A stretch of DNA of 64,000 nt from Cupriavidus malaysiensis (GTDB lineage: Bacteria; Pseudomonadota; Gammaproteobacteria; Burkholderiales; Burkholderiaceae). Numbering within the stretch: position 1 is the first letter of the stretch; every line of letters begins with the position of its first letter. Where the stretch lies: positions 1,488,001-1,552,000 of the forward strand of contig NZ_CP017754.1 in NCBI RefSeq assembly GCF_001854325.1. The letters are read 5' to 3'. The translations under genes were made by a program, and so were the position numbers. Positions 1 to 9,210 of this stretch are shown piece by piece. Under the pieces are notes generated by a model. It was not told the DNA's origin. It made no database searches and was given only the letters and a program-made list of their open reading frames with translations.

Positions 1-666
1 GCGGATATCGAACTGGTGCGCCTGGGTATCGGCTCGGACCCCCGCATCGGCTACAGCTTCCTCTATGCCGGTGCCGGCTACGGCGGCTCATGTTTTCCCA
101 AAGACGTGCAGGCGCTGATGCGCACGGCTGCCGCCTACGGCAAGCCGCTGCGCGTGCTGGAGGCGGTCGAGGCTGTCAACGACGCGCAGAAGGCGATCCT
201 GGGGCGGAAGGTGGTGCGCCGCTTCGGCGAAGACCTGGCGGGGCGCACCTTCGCCCTGTGGGGGCTGGCCTTCAAGCCCAATACCGACGATATGCGCGAA
301 GCCCCTTCGCGCGTGCTGGTGCGCGAGCTGGTTTCGCGTGGTGCGGCGTTGCGTGTGCACGATCCGGTGGCGATGGAGGAGGCCCGCCGCGTGATGGCGA
401 TGGACCTTGCCGACATCGATGGCGGCATGGCGCGCGTGCACTTCTGCGAGCAGCAGATGCCGGCGCTGGAAGGGGCTGACGCGCTGATCATCATGACCGA
501 ATGGAAGGTGTTCCGCAGTCCTGACTTCGCGCAGATCCGCGCGCGCCTGAAGGCGCCGGTGATCTTCGATGGCCGTAACCTGTACGAGCCGGAGGCCATG
601 CAGGAGGCGGGCATCGAATACCACGCGATCGGACGGCCCTCGACGGCCGCGGCCGCAGAGCAATAG
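1..666 (+). CDS. ugd: UDP-glucose 6-dehydrogenase, C-terminal part
   Basis: Oxidises UDP-glucose to UDP-glucuronate with two NAD+, supplying precursors for surface polysaccharide and lipid A modification in the cytosol. The gene enters from the left edge; frame 1 is open from base 1, giving the last 221 residues. The active-site segment GGSCFPKD (nucleophilic Cys) lies near residue 31 of the visible part, followed by the central helical dimerisation region and the C-terminal UDP-binding domain with the typical [18 protein letters not shown] stretch. The TAG stop is at 664-666. It sits 71 bases upstream of hldE and hldD, so it belongs to an envelope-sugar cluster. The family assignment is secure; the N-terminal NAD-binding domain is outside the window. 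Confidence 0.96.
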   Translation, partial: ADIELVRLGIGSDPRIGYSFLYAGAGYGGSCFPKDVQALMRTAAAYGKPLRVLEAVEAVNDAQKAILGRKVVRRFGEDLAGRTFALWGLAFKPNTDDMREAPSRVLVRELVSRGAALRVHDPVAMEEARRVMAMDLADIDGGMARVHFCEQQMPALEGADALIIMTEWKVFRSPDFAQIRARLKAPVIFDGRNLYEPEAMQEAGIEYHAIGRPSTAAAAEQ

Positions 667-737
667 CCCACGAGGCAAACGGGTATGCAAGCCAGCCGCC
701 CCGCTGACGGGCCGGGCGGCGTTGCCAAGGGAAGCCG

Positions 738-1685
738 ATGAACAAGACCGTGATTCCGCAGGAGCAGATCCGCCAGGCCCGCATTCTGGTGGTCGGCGAC
801 ATGATGCTCGACCGCTACTGGTTCGGCGATGTCGAGCGCATCTCACCGGAGGCGCCGGTGCCGGTGGTGCAGATCAAGCGCAGCGACGAGCGCCTGGGCG
901 GCGCCGCCAACGTGGCGCGCAACGCTGCTGCGCTGGGCGCGCGCGTGGGCATGCTGGGCGTGATCGGCGACGACGAGCCGGGCCGCATGCTGGAGACCTT
1001 GCTGGAGGCCAGCGAGGTCAAGCCGTACCTGCACCGCGATGCGAACGTCAATACCACTATCAAGCTGCGCGTGGTGGCGCAGCAGCAGCAACTGCTGCGC
1101 GTGGACTTCGAGAAGCCGCCGACGCACGAAGTGCTGCGCTCGGTGCAGGACCGCTTCCAGTCGCTGCTGGCCGAGCACGAGGTACTGGTGCTGTCCGATT
1201 ACGGCAAGGGCGGCCTGGCGCACGTCGGCCGCATGGTGGAGGCCGGTCGGGCCGCCGGCCGCGCGGTGCTGGTCGACCCGAAGGGCGACGACTACTCACG
1301 CTACCGCGGCGCCACGCTGATCACGCCAAACCGCGCCGAGATGCGCCATGTGGTGGGCGCGTGGAAGACCGAGGCCGACCTGACCGTGCGCGCGCAGAAC
1401 CTGCGCCGCGACCTGCAGCTCGAGGCGCTGCTGCTGACGCGCTCGGAGGAGGGCATGACGCTCTATACCGAGACCGAGGTGCTGCACGTGTCGGCGCAGG
1501 CGCGTGAAGTCTATGACGTATCCGGTGCCGGCGATACGGTGATCGCCACGCTGGCGGCCATGCTCGGCGCCGGCGTGCCTCTCAAGGAAGCGGTGCAACT
1601 GGCTAACCGGGCCGGCGGCATCGTGGTGGGCAAGCTGGGCACGGCCGTGGTCAGCTACGCCGAACTGTTCGGCGCGGCGGGCTGA
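738..1685 (+). CDS. hldE: D-glycero-beta-D-manno-heptose-7-phosphate kinase (kinase domain only)
   Basis: Phosphorylates D-glycero-D-manno-heptose 7-phosphate at C1, a step in making ADP-heptose for the LPS inner core. At 315 residues it is a single PfkB/ribokinase-type domain: a substrate-binding [11 protein letters not shown] segment near residues 54-64 and the ATP/catalytic motif DVSGAGDT at 260-267 with Asp266 as predicted base. The C-terminal nucleotidyltransferase domain of enterobacterial bifunctional HldE is absent, so the adenylyltransferase (HldC/RfaE2-type) must be encoded elsewhere; this split form is common in this group. The ATG is preceded by AAGGGAAG. hldD follows after 65 bases, so co-transcription is likely. 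The name hldA/rfaE1 would be equally valid. Confidence 0.93.
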   Translation: MNKTVIPQEQIRQARILVVGDMMLDRYWFGDVERISPEAPVPVVQIKRSDERLGGAANVARNAAALGARVGMLGVIGDDEPGRMLETLLEASEVKPYLHRDANVNTTIKLRVVAQQQQLLRVDFEKPPTHEVLRSVQDRFQSLLAEHEVLVLSDYGKGGLAHVGRMVEAGRAAGRAVLVDPKGDDYSRYRGATLITPNRAEMRHVVGAWKTEADLTVRAQNLRRDLQLEALLLTRSEEGMTLYTETEVLHVSAQAREVYDVSGAGDTVIATLAAMLGAGVPLKEAVQLANRAGGIVVGKLGTAVVSYAELFGAAG

Positions 1686-1711
1686 GGGCGCAACGTGCCC
1701 GCACAGCACCC

Positions 1712-1747
1712 GTCGGACCTGTTGGACTAGTTGGATTCGTTGGAACG
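1712..1747 (+). repeat. 9-bp tandem repeat in the hldE-hldD spacer
   Basis: Four head-to-tail 9-base units, GTCGGACCT, GTTGGACTA, GTTGGATTC and GTTGGAACG, fill the spacer and end three bases before the hldD start codon. It is degenerate but clearly periodic. The last unit occupies the ribosome-binding position of hldD. Function unknown. Confidence 0.7.
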
Positions 1748-1750
1748 ACC

Positions 1751-2743
1751 ATGACCATCATCGTGACCGGCGCTGCCGGCTTTGTCGGCAGCAACCTCGT
1801 CAAGGGCCTGAACGAGCGGGGCGAGGACAACATCATCGCCGTGGATAACCTGACGCGGGCGGACAAGTTCCACAACCTCGTCGACTGCGAGATCCGCGAC
1901 TACCTCGACAAGGAAGACTTTCTCGCCCGCCTGGCGCGCGGCGAGTTCGGCAAGATCCGCGCGATCTTCCACGAGGGCGCCTGCTCCGACACCATGGAGA
2001 CCGACGGGCGCTACATGATGGAGAACAATTTCCGCTACACCCAGACGCTGCTGCGGCATTGCCTGGACCTCGGTGCACAGTTCCTCTATGCCTCGTCGGC
2101 CGCCACCTATGGTGCCTCGCAGACCTTCCGCGAGGAGCGGGCCTACGAGAAGCCGCTGAACGTTTACGGCTATTCGAAGTTCCTGTTCGACCAGGTGGTG
2201 CGCCGCACGCTGCCGGGTGCGCTGTCGCAGATCGTCGGCTTCCGCTACTTCAATGTCTATGGTCCTCGCGAGGACCACAAGGGCCGCATGGCCTCGGTGG
2301 CCTTCCACAACTTCAACCAGTTCCGCAGCGAAGGCATCGTCAAGCTGTTCGGCGAATACGGCGGCTATGCCCCCGGCGGCCACAGCCGCGATTTCATTTC
2401 GGTCGAGGATGTGGTCAAGGTCAACCTGTTCTTCCTCGAGCATCCGGACAAGTCCGGCATCTTCAACCTCGGCACCGGCCGCGCTCAGCCCTTCAACGAT
2501 ATCGCCACCACGGTGGTCAACACGCTGCGTGAGGCCGAGGGCAAGCCGGCGCTGAGCCTGGCGGAAATGACGCAGGAAGGGCTGCTCGAGTACATCAAGT
2601 TCCCTGACGCGCTGCGCGGCAAGTACCAGTGCTTCACCCAGTCGGACATGTCGCGCCTGCGCGCAGCCGGCTATGACCAGCCCTTCCTGACGGTGCAGGA
2701 AGGCGTGGCGCGCTATTGCCGCTGGCTGCTGCAGCGCGGCTGA
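1751..2743 (+). CDS. hldD: ADP-L-glycero-D-manno-heptose 6-epimerase
   Basis: Epimerises ADP-D-glycero-D-manno-heptose at C6 to the L-form used by heptosyltransferases for the LPS inner core. It is 330 residues, the normal family length. It is a short-chain dehydrogenase of the extended type: N-terminal NADP-binding GAAGFVGSN at about residues 7-15, and the catalytic YxxxK at Tyr139/Lys143. It lies directly downstream of hldE and probably shares its transcript. No canonical Shine-Dalgarno is visible because the 9-bp repeats fill the leader. Assignment is secure. Confidence 0.96.
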   Translation: MTIIVTGAAGFVGSNLVKGLNERGEDNIIAVDNLTRADKFHNLVDCEIRDYLDKEDFLARLARGEFGKIRAIFHEGACSDTMETDGRYMMENNFRYTQTLLRHCLDLGAQFLYASSAATYGASQTFREERAYEKPLNVYGYSKFLFDQVVRRTLPGALSQIVGFRYFNVYGPREDHKGRMASVAFHNFNQFRSEGIVKLFGEYGGYAPGGHSRDFISVEDVVKVNLFFLEHPDKSGIFNLGTGRAQPFNDIATTVVNTLREAEGKPALSLAEMTQEGLLEYIKFPDALRGKYQCFTQSDMSRLRAAGYDQPFLTVQEGVARYCRWLLQRG

Positions 2744-2907
2744 TCCGGCCGGGTCGTTCCGGGGCCCGCCCCCGCGACGGACACATCCCGGTGCGGATGG
2801 TGTCAACTTGTGTGGCCGATCGACGCACAGCCGCCCGCTGCCTCTTATCCTGCGCTGGACCCGCCTCTTGCGGCGAGGTCCTGAGCAACCGGATAGGAGA
2901 GTCATCC

Positions 2908-3252
2908 ATGAGCAAACGAGCCTTGCTGGCCGTGTTGGGCGCACTGGCCTTTTCCCTGGGCAGCGCCGCCCACGCGGTCGACGTCAACAACGCCGACGAA
3001 GCGGCGCTGCGCACCATCAAGGGTATCGGGCCGGCCACGGCGGGCACCATCATCGAGGAACGCAGTCGGAACGGGCCCTACAAAGATGCCGACGACTTCG
3101 CCCAGCGCGTCAAGGGCGTGGGACCGAAGTCGGTGGTGCGGCTGCAGGAGCAGGGCCTGAGTTTCGGCTCGCGCCCGGCTACGGCGGCGAAGAAGGACGC
3201 CAGGCCGGACCCGAAGGCCGGTGCCAAGGCGGTGGCCAAGCCCGCACGCTGA
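2908..3252 (+). CDS. ComEA-family helix-hairpin-helix DNA-binding protein, exported
   Basis: A 114-residue protein with a cleavable signal peptide (hydrophobic LLAVLGALAFSLGSAAHA, residues 5-22) followed by a ComEA-type double helix-hairpin-helix domain (about 24-80) with the motifs GIGPATA and GVGPKS. These contact the DNA backbone non-specifically. In competent bacteria ComEA binds incoming DNA in the periplasm, and similar single-domain proteins are widespread in Burkholderiaceae. The tail after residue 85 is Ala/Lys/Pro-rich and basic. The start is fixed by the ATAGGAGAG ribosome-binding site seven bases upstream. A good intrinsic terminator follows, so it is probably monocistronic. A role in DNA uptake is inferred from the family. 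Confidence 0.85.
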   Translation: MSKRALLAVLGALAFSLGSAAHAVDVNNADEAALRTIKGIGPATAGTIIEERSRNGPYKDADDFAQRVKGVGPKSVVRLQEQGLSFGSRPATAAKKDARPDPKAGAKAVAKPAR

Positions 3253-3298
3253 GCGCGGCCGCGCCCTGGCGGCACCGTTTCGCGGCGCCGTCTCATGC

Positions 3299-3327
3299 AA
3301 GCCCCGGCATGTCCGGGGCTTTTGCTT
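3299..3327 (+). terminator. Rho-independent terminator after the ComEA-like gene
   Basis: A perfect 9-bp stem (AAGCCCCGG / CCGGGGCTT) with a five-base loop CATGT is followed by TTTGCTTT. It lies 46 bases after the stop codon of the ComEA-like gene. Confidence 0.85.
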
Positions 3328-3574
3328 TGGCGCCGCCGGGCGCTGGCCGCGTCCGGTCGTTCCGGGCAACTGGCATGACTCGTGCTCCGACGCAAGCTCG
3401 GGCGTTCCGCCGGACCGCTGGCGCGGAGTATCATGCGGACGCCGCCGGGGCTTCGCCATGGCGGAGCGGGTAGAGGCGGCGGAGCTGGCCACCGCCGATA
3501 GAGACAGTGAAGAGCGGTCCGGGCGCCAGCCGCCAGGTGGAAGGCGTACTCGCAACGATGCATTCATAAGAGCG

Positions 3575-3619
3575 GCACCGGCAGCACCGGCAGCACCGGT
3601 AGCACTGACAGCACTGACA
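3575..3619 (+). repeat. 9-bp tandem repeat upstream of the uracil/xanthine permease
   Basis: Five 9-base units: GCACCGGCA twice, GCACCGGTA once, GCACTGACA twice. It lies in the 394-base spacer between the ComEA-like gene and the permease, ending 27 bases before the permease start. The spacer otherwise holds only a terminator at its left end; I found no convincing gene in it. Confidence 0.8.
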
Positions 3620-3646
3620 AGAGAAGCAGATCGGGAGAAAAAACAG

Positions 3647-4951
3647 ATGCAGAACGAAGAGATCGGCGGCACGGGCTTCTTGCCGAAATGGAAGCTGAAG
3701 ACCGAGGGCGTGATCGCCCCGGACGAGCGCCTGCCAGCGGGGCAGACGCTGCTGGCGGGGATCCAGCACGTGGTGGCCATGTTCGGCTCGACCGCGATCG
3801 CGCCCATCCTGATGGGCTTCCCGCCGAATATCGCCATCCTGTTCTCCGGTATCGGCACCCTGATCTTCTTCCTGTGCGTGCGCGGCCGCGTGCCCAGCTA
3901 CCTGGGTTCGAGCTTTGCCTTCATCGCCGTGGTGATCGCTGCCACCGGCTATGGCGGCAGCGGCCCCAACGCCAATATTCCGCTGGCGCTCGGCGGCATC
4001 ATCGCCGCCGGTGCCTTGTACACGGTGATCGGCCTGGTGGTGCAGGCGATCGGCTATCAGTGGGTGGAGCGCCTGATGCCGCCGGTGGTGACCGGCGCCA
4101 TCGTCGCGGCCATCGGCCTGAACCTGGCGCCGGTGGCGGTCAAGGCCGTCAGCGGCGGTTCGCTCGACACCTGGGTCGGCCTGCTGACCGTGTTCGCGGT
4201 CGGCCTGGTGGCAGTGCGCATGCCCGGCATGCTGGGCCGCCTGCCGGTACTGCTGGGCGGCTTGGCAGGCTACCTGCTGTACTGGCTTGCCACCAATGTG
4301 ATGGGGCTGGGCAAGCCGATCGACTTCTCCGGCGTGGCGAGCGCGGCCTGGTTCGGCCTGCCGGTGTTCACCGCGCCGGTGTTCGACGCCAATGCGATGT
4401 TGCTGATCGCCCCGGTGGCCATCGTGCTGGTGGCCGAGAACCTCGGCCACATCAAGGCCATCGGCGTGATGACCGGCCGCAACCTGGATCCCTATATCGG
4501 CCGCGCCTTCATCGGCGATGGCATCGCCACCATGATCTCGGCCAGCGGCGGCGGCACCGGCGTGACCACCTATGCGGAGAACATGGGCGTGATGGCGGTG
4601 ACGCGCATCTACTCCACGCTGATCTTCGTGGTGGCGGCCGCGGTGGCTCTCGTGCTGGGCTTCTCGCCCAAGTTCGGCGCACTGATCCTGACCATTCCCG
4701 GACCGGTGATCGGTGGCCTGACCATCGTCGTGTTCGGCCTGATCTCGGCCACCGCCGGCCGTATCTGGGTGCAGAACCATGTGGACTTCTCCAGTTCCCG
4801 CAACCTGATCACGGTGGGCGCCACGCTGACCGTGGCCGCCGGCGACCTGACGTTGAAGCTGGGCGGCATGACCCTGGGCGGCATCGGCACCGCCACCTTC
4901 GGCGCGATCCTGCTCTACCACCTGCTCGGCAAGGGCCGCGAGCAGGGCTGA
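3647..4951 (+). CDS. NCS2-family uracil/xanthine permease (UraA/RutG-like)
   Basis: Inner-membrane proton symporter for nucleobases. It is 434 residues with about 12-14 hydrophobic segments from residue 35 to the C-terminus. Family signatures are present: the AENLGHIKAIG segment in the middle and GGGTGVTTYAENMG shortly after, which carry the conserved substrate- and proton-binding Glu residues of NCS2 carriers. The chosen ATG has CGGGAGAAAA upstream; longer open extensions to the left are non-hydrophobic and Arg-rich and look non-coding. The window also encodes upp, which would use imported uracil, but it is 44 kb away. Whether the substrate is uracil, xanthine or both cannot be told from the sequence. 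Confidence 0.9.
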   Translation: MQNEEIGGTGFLPKWKLKTEGVIAPDERLPAGQTLLAGIQHVVAMFGSTAIAPILMGFPPNIAILFSGIGTLIFFLCVRGRVPSYLGSSFAFIAVVIAATGYGGSGPNANIPLALGGIIAAGALYTVIGLVVQAIGYQWVERLMPPVVTGAIVAAIGLNLAPVAVKAVSGGSLDTWVGLLTVFAVGLVAVRMPGMLGRLPVLLGGLAGYLLYWLATNVMGLGKPIDFSGVASAAWFGLPVFTAPVFDANAMLLIAPVAIVLVAENLGHIKAIGVMTGRNLDPYIGRAFIGDGIATMISASGGGTGVTTYAENMGVMAVTRIYSTLIFVVAAAVALVLGFSPKFGALILTIPGPVIGGLTIVVFGLISATAGRIWVQNHVDFSSSRNLITVGATLTVAAGDLTLKLGGMTLGGIGTATFGAILLYHLLGKGREQG

Positions 4952-4960
4952 GCGCCGACC

Positions 4961-4991
4961 GTCCCTTGCCGGGGCGTCGCCGGCAAGGGAC
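4961..4991 (+). terminator. Strong hairpin after the permease gene, no U-tract
   Basis: A perfect 12-bp stem (GTCCCTTGCCGG / CCGGCAAGGGAC) with a seven-base loop begins ten bases after the permease stop codon. No T-run follows, so it may act as a 3'-end stabiliser or a weak or Rho-assisted terminator rather than a classic intrinsic terminator. Confidence 0.6.
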
Positions 4992-5003
4992 AGGCCGCTG
5001 CAT

Positions 5004-5022
5004 TACAATGTCCGCCGACATT
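5004..5022 (+). promoter_or_regulatory. Candidate cysM promoter -10 with overlapping inverted repeat
   Basis: A TACAAT -10-like hexamer at 5004-5009 overlaps a perfect inverted repeat AATGTC-CGCC-GACATT (5007-5022), about 15 bases before the cysM ATG. The repeat covers the expected transcription start, so it could be a repressor site or a short leader hairpin. No good -35 was recognised. Confidence 0.4.
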
Positions 5023-5036
5023 GATGATCCAGCACC

Positions 5037-5939
5037 ATGGCCTACAAGACGATCGAAGACACCATCGGCAACACCCCGCTGGTGCAACTGCAGCGCATCC
5101 CCGGGGCGGGCAACGCCGAACGCGGCAATGTGATTCTCGGCAAGCTCGAGGGCAACAACCCGGCCGGCTCGGTCAAGGACCGGCCCGCCGTGTCGATGAT
5201 CGCCCGCGCCGAGGCGCGCGGCCGCATCAAGCCGGGCGACACCCTGATCGAAGCCACCTCGGGCAATACCGGTATCGCGCTGGCCATGGCGGCGGCGATC
5301 CGCGGCTACAAGATGGTGCTGATCATGCCCGAGGACCTGAGCCTCGAGCGCCGCCAGAGCATGGCGGCCTACGGCGCCGAGATCCTGCTCACGCCCGTCA
5401 AGGGCGGCATGGAGTATGCGCGCGACCTGGCGGAGTCGATGCAGCGCGAGGGCAAGGGGGTGATCCTCGACCAGTTCGCCAATCCGGACAACCCATTGGC
5501 GCACTACGAGACCACGGGTCCCGAGATCTGGCGCGATACGGAAGGGCGCGTCACGCATTTCGTCTCCGCCATGGGGACCACCGGCACCATCACCGGCGTG
5601 TCGCGGTACCTGAAAGAGCAGAATCCCGCCGTCCAGATCGTCGGAGCGCAGCCGGCCGAGGGGTCGCGCATTCCGGGCATACGTAAATGGCCGGAAGCCT
5701 ACCTGCCCAAGATCTACGATCCGAAGTTCATCGACCGCACCGAGCCCGTCAGCCAGGCGGATGCCGAGCACATGGCGCGCCGCATGGCGAGCGAGGAGGG
5801 CATCTTCTGCGGCATCTCGGCGGCTGGCGCGCTGTGCGTTGCCCTGCGCGTTGCCGAGGAAGTCGAGAATGCCACCATCGTCTTCGTGGTGTGCGACCGC
5901 GGCGACCGCTACCTGTCGACAGGCGTGTTCCCGGCCTGA
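5037..5939 (+). CDS. cysM: Cysteine synthase B (O-acetylserine sulfhydrylase)
   Basis: PLP enzyme that makes L-cysteine from O-acetylserine and sulfide or thiosulfate in the cytosol. It is 300 residues, matching CysM. The PLP-binding lysine is Lys47 in NNPAGSVKDRPA, and the substrate-binding loop EATSGNTGIALA follows at about 77-88. The DxFxNPxNPxAH segment in the middle is typical of the B isoform. It is transcribed alone: a hairpin precedes it and the next gene (mltB) converges on it across a 124-base spacer in which I see no clear element. Assignment is secure. Confidence 0.94.
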   Translation: MAYKTIEDTIGNTPLVQLQRIPGAGNAERGNVILGKLEGNNPAGSVKDRPAVSMIARAEARGRIKPGDTLIEATSGNTGIALAMAAAIRGYKMVLIMPEDLSLERRQSMAAYGAEILLTPVKGGMEYARDLAESMQREGKGVILDQFANPDNPLAHYETTGPEIWRDTEGRVTHFVSAMGTTGTITGVSRYLKEQNPAVQIVGAQPAEGSRIPGIRKWPEAYLPKIYDPKFIDRTEPVSQADAEHMARRMASEEGIFCGISAAGALCVALRVAEEVENATIVFVVCDRGDRYLSTGVFPA

Positions 5940-6063
5940 GGCTGGTCTTGCGCCGCTCGTTCTGCAGCCCCCTGCGGGTTGCGGGAGAGCAACCGTGTCA
6001 AGCCGCGCCGTGGGACCGGCGGCGTCGGCGCACCGCCGGGGCATTTTCCCGTTTCCTGCCGTC

Positions 6064-7170
6064 TCAGCTCATCGCCGCCTTGACGGCTTCTCCCAGCTCG
6101 TACACCGCGAGCGCATAGAAGAAGCTGCGGTTGTAGCGCGTCAGCACGTAGAAATTGCGCAGCCCGACGCGGTATTCGGTCGGCTGGTCCGGCGTGGGCA
6201 GGTCGGCGATCAGCACGCCGGTTTCGCCTTCGCTCGCCAGGTCGATGGGTTCATCCACACGCAGCCCGGCCTTGAGCAACTGGTTCAGCGTGCGCGTGGG
6301 CCAGGGTTCGCCGTCGGCCGCGGCGGCGGCCACGCCCCGGCTGCCGTCGTCGCCGGCGATGCGCCACACCACCGGGCGGCCCGCTTCCCAGCCGTGCAGC
6401 TGGAGAAAGCGGCCGACGCTGCCGATGGCATCCGTGGGGCTGTTGCGCAGGTCGACGTGGCCGTCACCGTCGTAGTCGATGGCGTACTCGCGCAGGCTGG
6501 TCGGCATGAACTGCGGGATGCCGACGGCGCCGGCATAGGAGCCCAGCACGGAGAAGACGTCGGTGCCGGTGTCGCGGCACCACAGCAGGTAGTCGGACAG
6601 CTGGTTGCGGAACATCGCGCTGCGCGCGTCCCGGTTGGGCGTGGCGGGGTAGTCGAAGGCCAGCGTGGAGAGCGAGTCCATCACGCGGAAGGTGCCCATG
6701 TCGCGGCCGTAGATGGTCTCCACCCCGATGATGCCGACGATCACCGAGGCGGGCGCGCCGAACTCGGCCTCGGCGCGGCGCAGCGTGGCGCGGTTCTGCT
6801 GCCAGAAGCGCACGCCGGCGTTGATGCGGATCGGTTCGATGAAGCGCGAGCGATAGGCGCGCCAACTCTTGCGTCCTGGCGTGGCCGGCGGCAGGATCAG
6901 GCGTGCCACGGTCGCCGAATACACGGTCTGGCCGAACCAGTCGGCGAGCTGTTCGCGCGCGAAGCCGTGGCGGGTCGCCATGTCGTCGATGAAGGCCTGC
7001 GTCTGCGCGTTGTCGCGGTAGCGTCCGGGTTCGATCTCCTCTTCGCGCAGGGCGACACGGCGCTTGCCGGCGGCCATCGACAGGGGGGAGAGGCCGCACA
7101 GGCCCAGGCCCGCGGCGGCGATCGCGGCGCCCAGCAGCGGGCGGCGCAGGGAACGCTGTGAATCGGTCAT
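6064..7170 (-). CDS. mltB: Membrane-bound lytic murein transglycosylase B
   Basis: Cleaves the glycan strands of peptidoglycan between MurNAc and GlcNAc with 1,6-anhydro product formation, acting in the periplasm. It is 368 residues. The N-terminus (residues 7-35) is a signal sequence with a twin-arginine pair; no clear lipobox is present, so it may be soluble or Tat-exported rather than a lipoprotein. The catalytic Glu is Glu151 in GVETIYGRDMG, followed by the SLT_2-fold segments DYPATPNRDARSAMF and GAVGIPQFMPTSLREY. The start has AAAGGA six bases upstream; a much longer open extension to the left is antisense to the next gene and is not coding. Confidence 0.92.
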   Translation of the reverse strand: MTDSQRSLRRPLLGAAIAAAGLGLCGLSPLSMAAGKRRVALREEEIEPGRYRDNAQTQAFIDDMATRHGFAREQLADWFGQTVYSATVARLILPPATPGRKSWRAYRSRFIEPIRINAGVRFWQQNRATLRRAEAEFGAPASVIVGIIGVETIYGRDMGTFRVMDSLSTLAFDYPATPNRDARSAMFRNQLSDYLLWCRDTGTDVFSVLGSYAGAVGIPQFMPTSLREYAIDYDGDGHVDLRNSPTDAIGSVGRFLQLHGWEAGRPVVWRIAGDDGSRGVAAAAADGEPWPTRTLNQLLKAGLRVDEPIDLASEGETGVLIADLPTPDQPTEYRVGLRNFYVLTRYNRSFFYALAVYELGEAVKAAMS

Positions 7171-7305
7171 GTTGTCCTTTGCAAGTGCGCTTGAGTATAG
7201 CGGATGCGGCGTCCACGCCGCGCGCATTGGGCGGGACCGGCCTCCTGTGCTAACGTAGCGATTGGAGACAAATTTACCCCGCCACGGGCCTGACAAGAGC
7301 AGAGC

Positions 7306-8229
7306 ATGCCGACCGGCTACTACACCCATCCGTCCTTCCTGTTGCACGAGATGGGGCATTTCCATCCCGAATGCCCGGAGCGGCTGCAGGCGATCGAAGA
7401 CCACCTGATCTCGCACGGTCTCGACGGCCTGCTGGACCGGCGCGAAGCGCCGCCGGCCACCGCCGCGCATCTCGAGCGCGTCCATCGTCCCGACTATCTC
7501 GCCGCGCTGGCCGCGGCGAGCCCGGCCAGCGGCTACCACCCGATCGATCCCGATACGCTGATGAACCCCCGCACGCTGGAGGCGGCCGCGCACGCGGCCG
7601 GCGCCGCGGTGGCGGCGACCGATGCGGTGATCGCCGGCGAGCTGGAGAACGCCTTCTGCTGCGTGCGGCCGCCGGGCCACCATGCCGAGCCCGACCGTGC
7701 CATGGGCTTCTGCTTCTACAACAATGTGGCGATCGCTGCGCGGCACGCGCTGGAGGCGCACGGGCTGGAGCGGGTCGCCATCGTCGACTTCGACGTGCAC
7801 CACGGCAACGGTACCGAGGCGGCCTTCCGCGGCGACCGGCGCGTGCTGATGTGCAGCTTCTTCCAGCACCCGTTCTATCCCTACAGCGGCGCGGAAACGA
7901 TCGCGCCGAACATGTCGAACATCCCGTTGCCGGCCTACTCGAACGGCATGGCGGTGCGCGAGGTGGCCGAGACGATCTGGCTGCCCCGGCTGGAGGAGTT
8001 CAAGCCGCAGATGCTGTTCATCTCGGCCGGCTTCGATGCCCATCGCGAGGATGATATGGGGCAGATGGGCCTGGTCGAGCAGGACTACGCCTGGATCACC
8101 GAGCGCCTGCTCGAAGTGGCGCGTCGCCACGCGCAGGGACGCATCGTCAGCTGCCTCGAGGGGGGCTACAACCTGAGTGCGCTGGCGCGCAGCGTGGCCG
8201 CGCACCTGAAAGTGCTGATGGAGGGCTGA
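7306..8229 (+). CDS. Histone deacetylase superfamily hydrolase
   Basis: A 307-residue protein of the class II HDAC / acetylpolyamine amidohydrolase fold. Zinc-site and catalytic motifs are intact: PPGHHAEPDRAMGFC with the tandem His pair near residue 125, and DFDVHHGNGTE with the metal-binding Asp and His near 163-169, plus the C-terminal GGYNLSALA segment. In bacteria such enzymes deacetylate polyamines, small amides or acetyl-lysine; the substrate is not predictable here. It is followed after 36 bases by a crotonase-family gene on the same strand, so the two may be co-transcribed. Confidence 0.88.
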   Translation: MPTGYYTHPSFLLHEMGHFHPECPERLQAIEDHLISHGLDGLLDRREAPPATAAHLERVHRPDYLAALAAASPASGYHPIDPDTLMNPRTLEAAAHAAGAAVAATDAVIAGELENAFCCVRPPGHHAEPDRAMGFCFYNNVAIAARHALEAHGLERVAIVDFDVHHGNGTEAAFRGDRRVLMCSFFQHPFYPYSGAETIAPNMSNIPLPAYSNGMAVREVAETIWLPRLEEFKPQMLFISAGFDAHREDDMGQMGLVEQDYAWITERLLEVARRHAQGRIVSCLEGGYNLSALARSVAAHLKVLMEG

Positions 8230-8265
8230 CGGCGCGCCCGCGCCGCCGGCACTGGAGACTGGATC

Positions 8266-9066
8266 ATGGCCGAATCGGATAACAGGGCGGCCGCGCCCTT
8301 GCTGCAGGAATCACTCGACGCGCCGGGCGTGCTGCGCCTCACGCTCAACCGCCCGGACGCCTTCAACGCGCTGTCCGAAGGGCTGCTCGACGCGCTGTCG
8401 GCCGCGTTGGCGCGTATCGCTTCCGACCCGGCCGTGCGCGTGGTGGTGCTGGCCGGCGCGGGGCGCGCTTTCTGCGCCGGGCACGACCTGCGCGAGATGC
8501 GCGCGCAGCCTTCGCACGATTACTATCGCCGCCTGTTCGAACGCTGCACGCGCGTGATGATGGCGATCCAGAAGATGCCGCAGCCGGTCATTGCCCGCGT
8601 GCACGGCATCGCCACCGCGGCCGGCTGCCAGCTGGTGGCCATGTGCGATCTCGCGGTCGCGGCCGACGATGCGCGCTTCGCCGTCTCCGGCGTCAACCTG
8701 GGGCTGTTCTGCTCGACGCCGGGTGTGGCGCTGTCGCGCAACCTGGGCCGCAAGCAGGCCATGGAGATGCTGCTGACCGGTGACATGATCAGCGCCCAGG
8801 CGGCTCGCGAGCGCGGCCTGATCAACACCGCGGTGGCGCTGCAGGCGCTCGATGCGGAGGTGGCGCGGCTGGCCGCCAGCATCTGCGCAAAGCCGGCGGC
8901 GGCGGTCGCGGCAGGCAAGGGCCTGTTCTACCGCCAGCTCGAAATGGGTATCGAGGCCGCCTACCAACTGGCCGGCCAGACCATGGCCTGCAATATGATG
9001 GATGAGTCGGCACTGGAGGGCGTGCAGGCCTTCCTCGACAAGCGTGCGCCCGCTTGGCGGGCATGA
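8266..9066 (+). CDS. Crotonase-family protein (enoyl-CoA hydratase-like, catalytic Glu residues missing)
   Basis: A 266-residue crotonase-fold protein with an oxyanion-hole segment AGRAFCAGHDLREM (residues 66-79) and the second oxyanion-hole region GIATAAGCQL (114-123). Both catalytic glutamates of classical enoyl-CoA hydratase are absent: the position in GGGCEL is Gln122 and the position in QPEILLG is Gly142. The pattern FAVSGVNLGLFCSTPGVAL resembles the ECHDC3-like branch, whose reaction is unclear. It is probably co-transcribed with the upstream HDAC-like gene. The superfamily is certain; hydratase activity is doubtful. Confidence 0.85.
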   Translation: MAESDNRAAAPLLQESLDAPGVLRLTLNRPDAFNALSEGLLDALSAALARIASDPAVRVVVLAGAGRAFCAGHDLREMRAQPSHDYYRRLFERCTRVMMAIQKMPQPVIARVHGIATAAGCQLVAMCDLAVAADDARFAVSGVNLGLFCSTPGVALSRNLGRKQAMEMLLTGDMISAQAARERGLINTAVALQALDAEVARLAASICAKPAAAVAAGKGLFYRQLEMGIEAAYQLAGQTMACNMMDESALEGVQAFLDKRAPAWRA

Positions 9067-9210
9067 TGTAACTTATACATCACTTCAAGGTGTTATTCCT
9101 GGCGGATTTCCCATCGCTTTATGCGCTATTGGTATAAGAGAATCGGAAAAAATTCGTTTCTGGTATGAGGCGGTTCGCATAGAATAGGCGCCTCGCAGAA
9201 AAATAATGTG

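Noticed and set aside
738..1685. hldE as a truncated pseudogene because the adenylyltransferase domain is missing
   Set aside because: The kinase domain is complete with a normal stop. Separate kinase and adenylyltransferase genes are normal in many beta-proteobacteria.
7171..8205. N-terminal extension of mltB by about 345 codons
   Set aside because: It is antisense to the HDAC-fold gene. The signal peptide and ribosome-binding site place the start at 7170.
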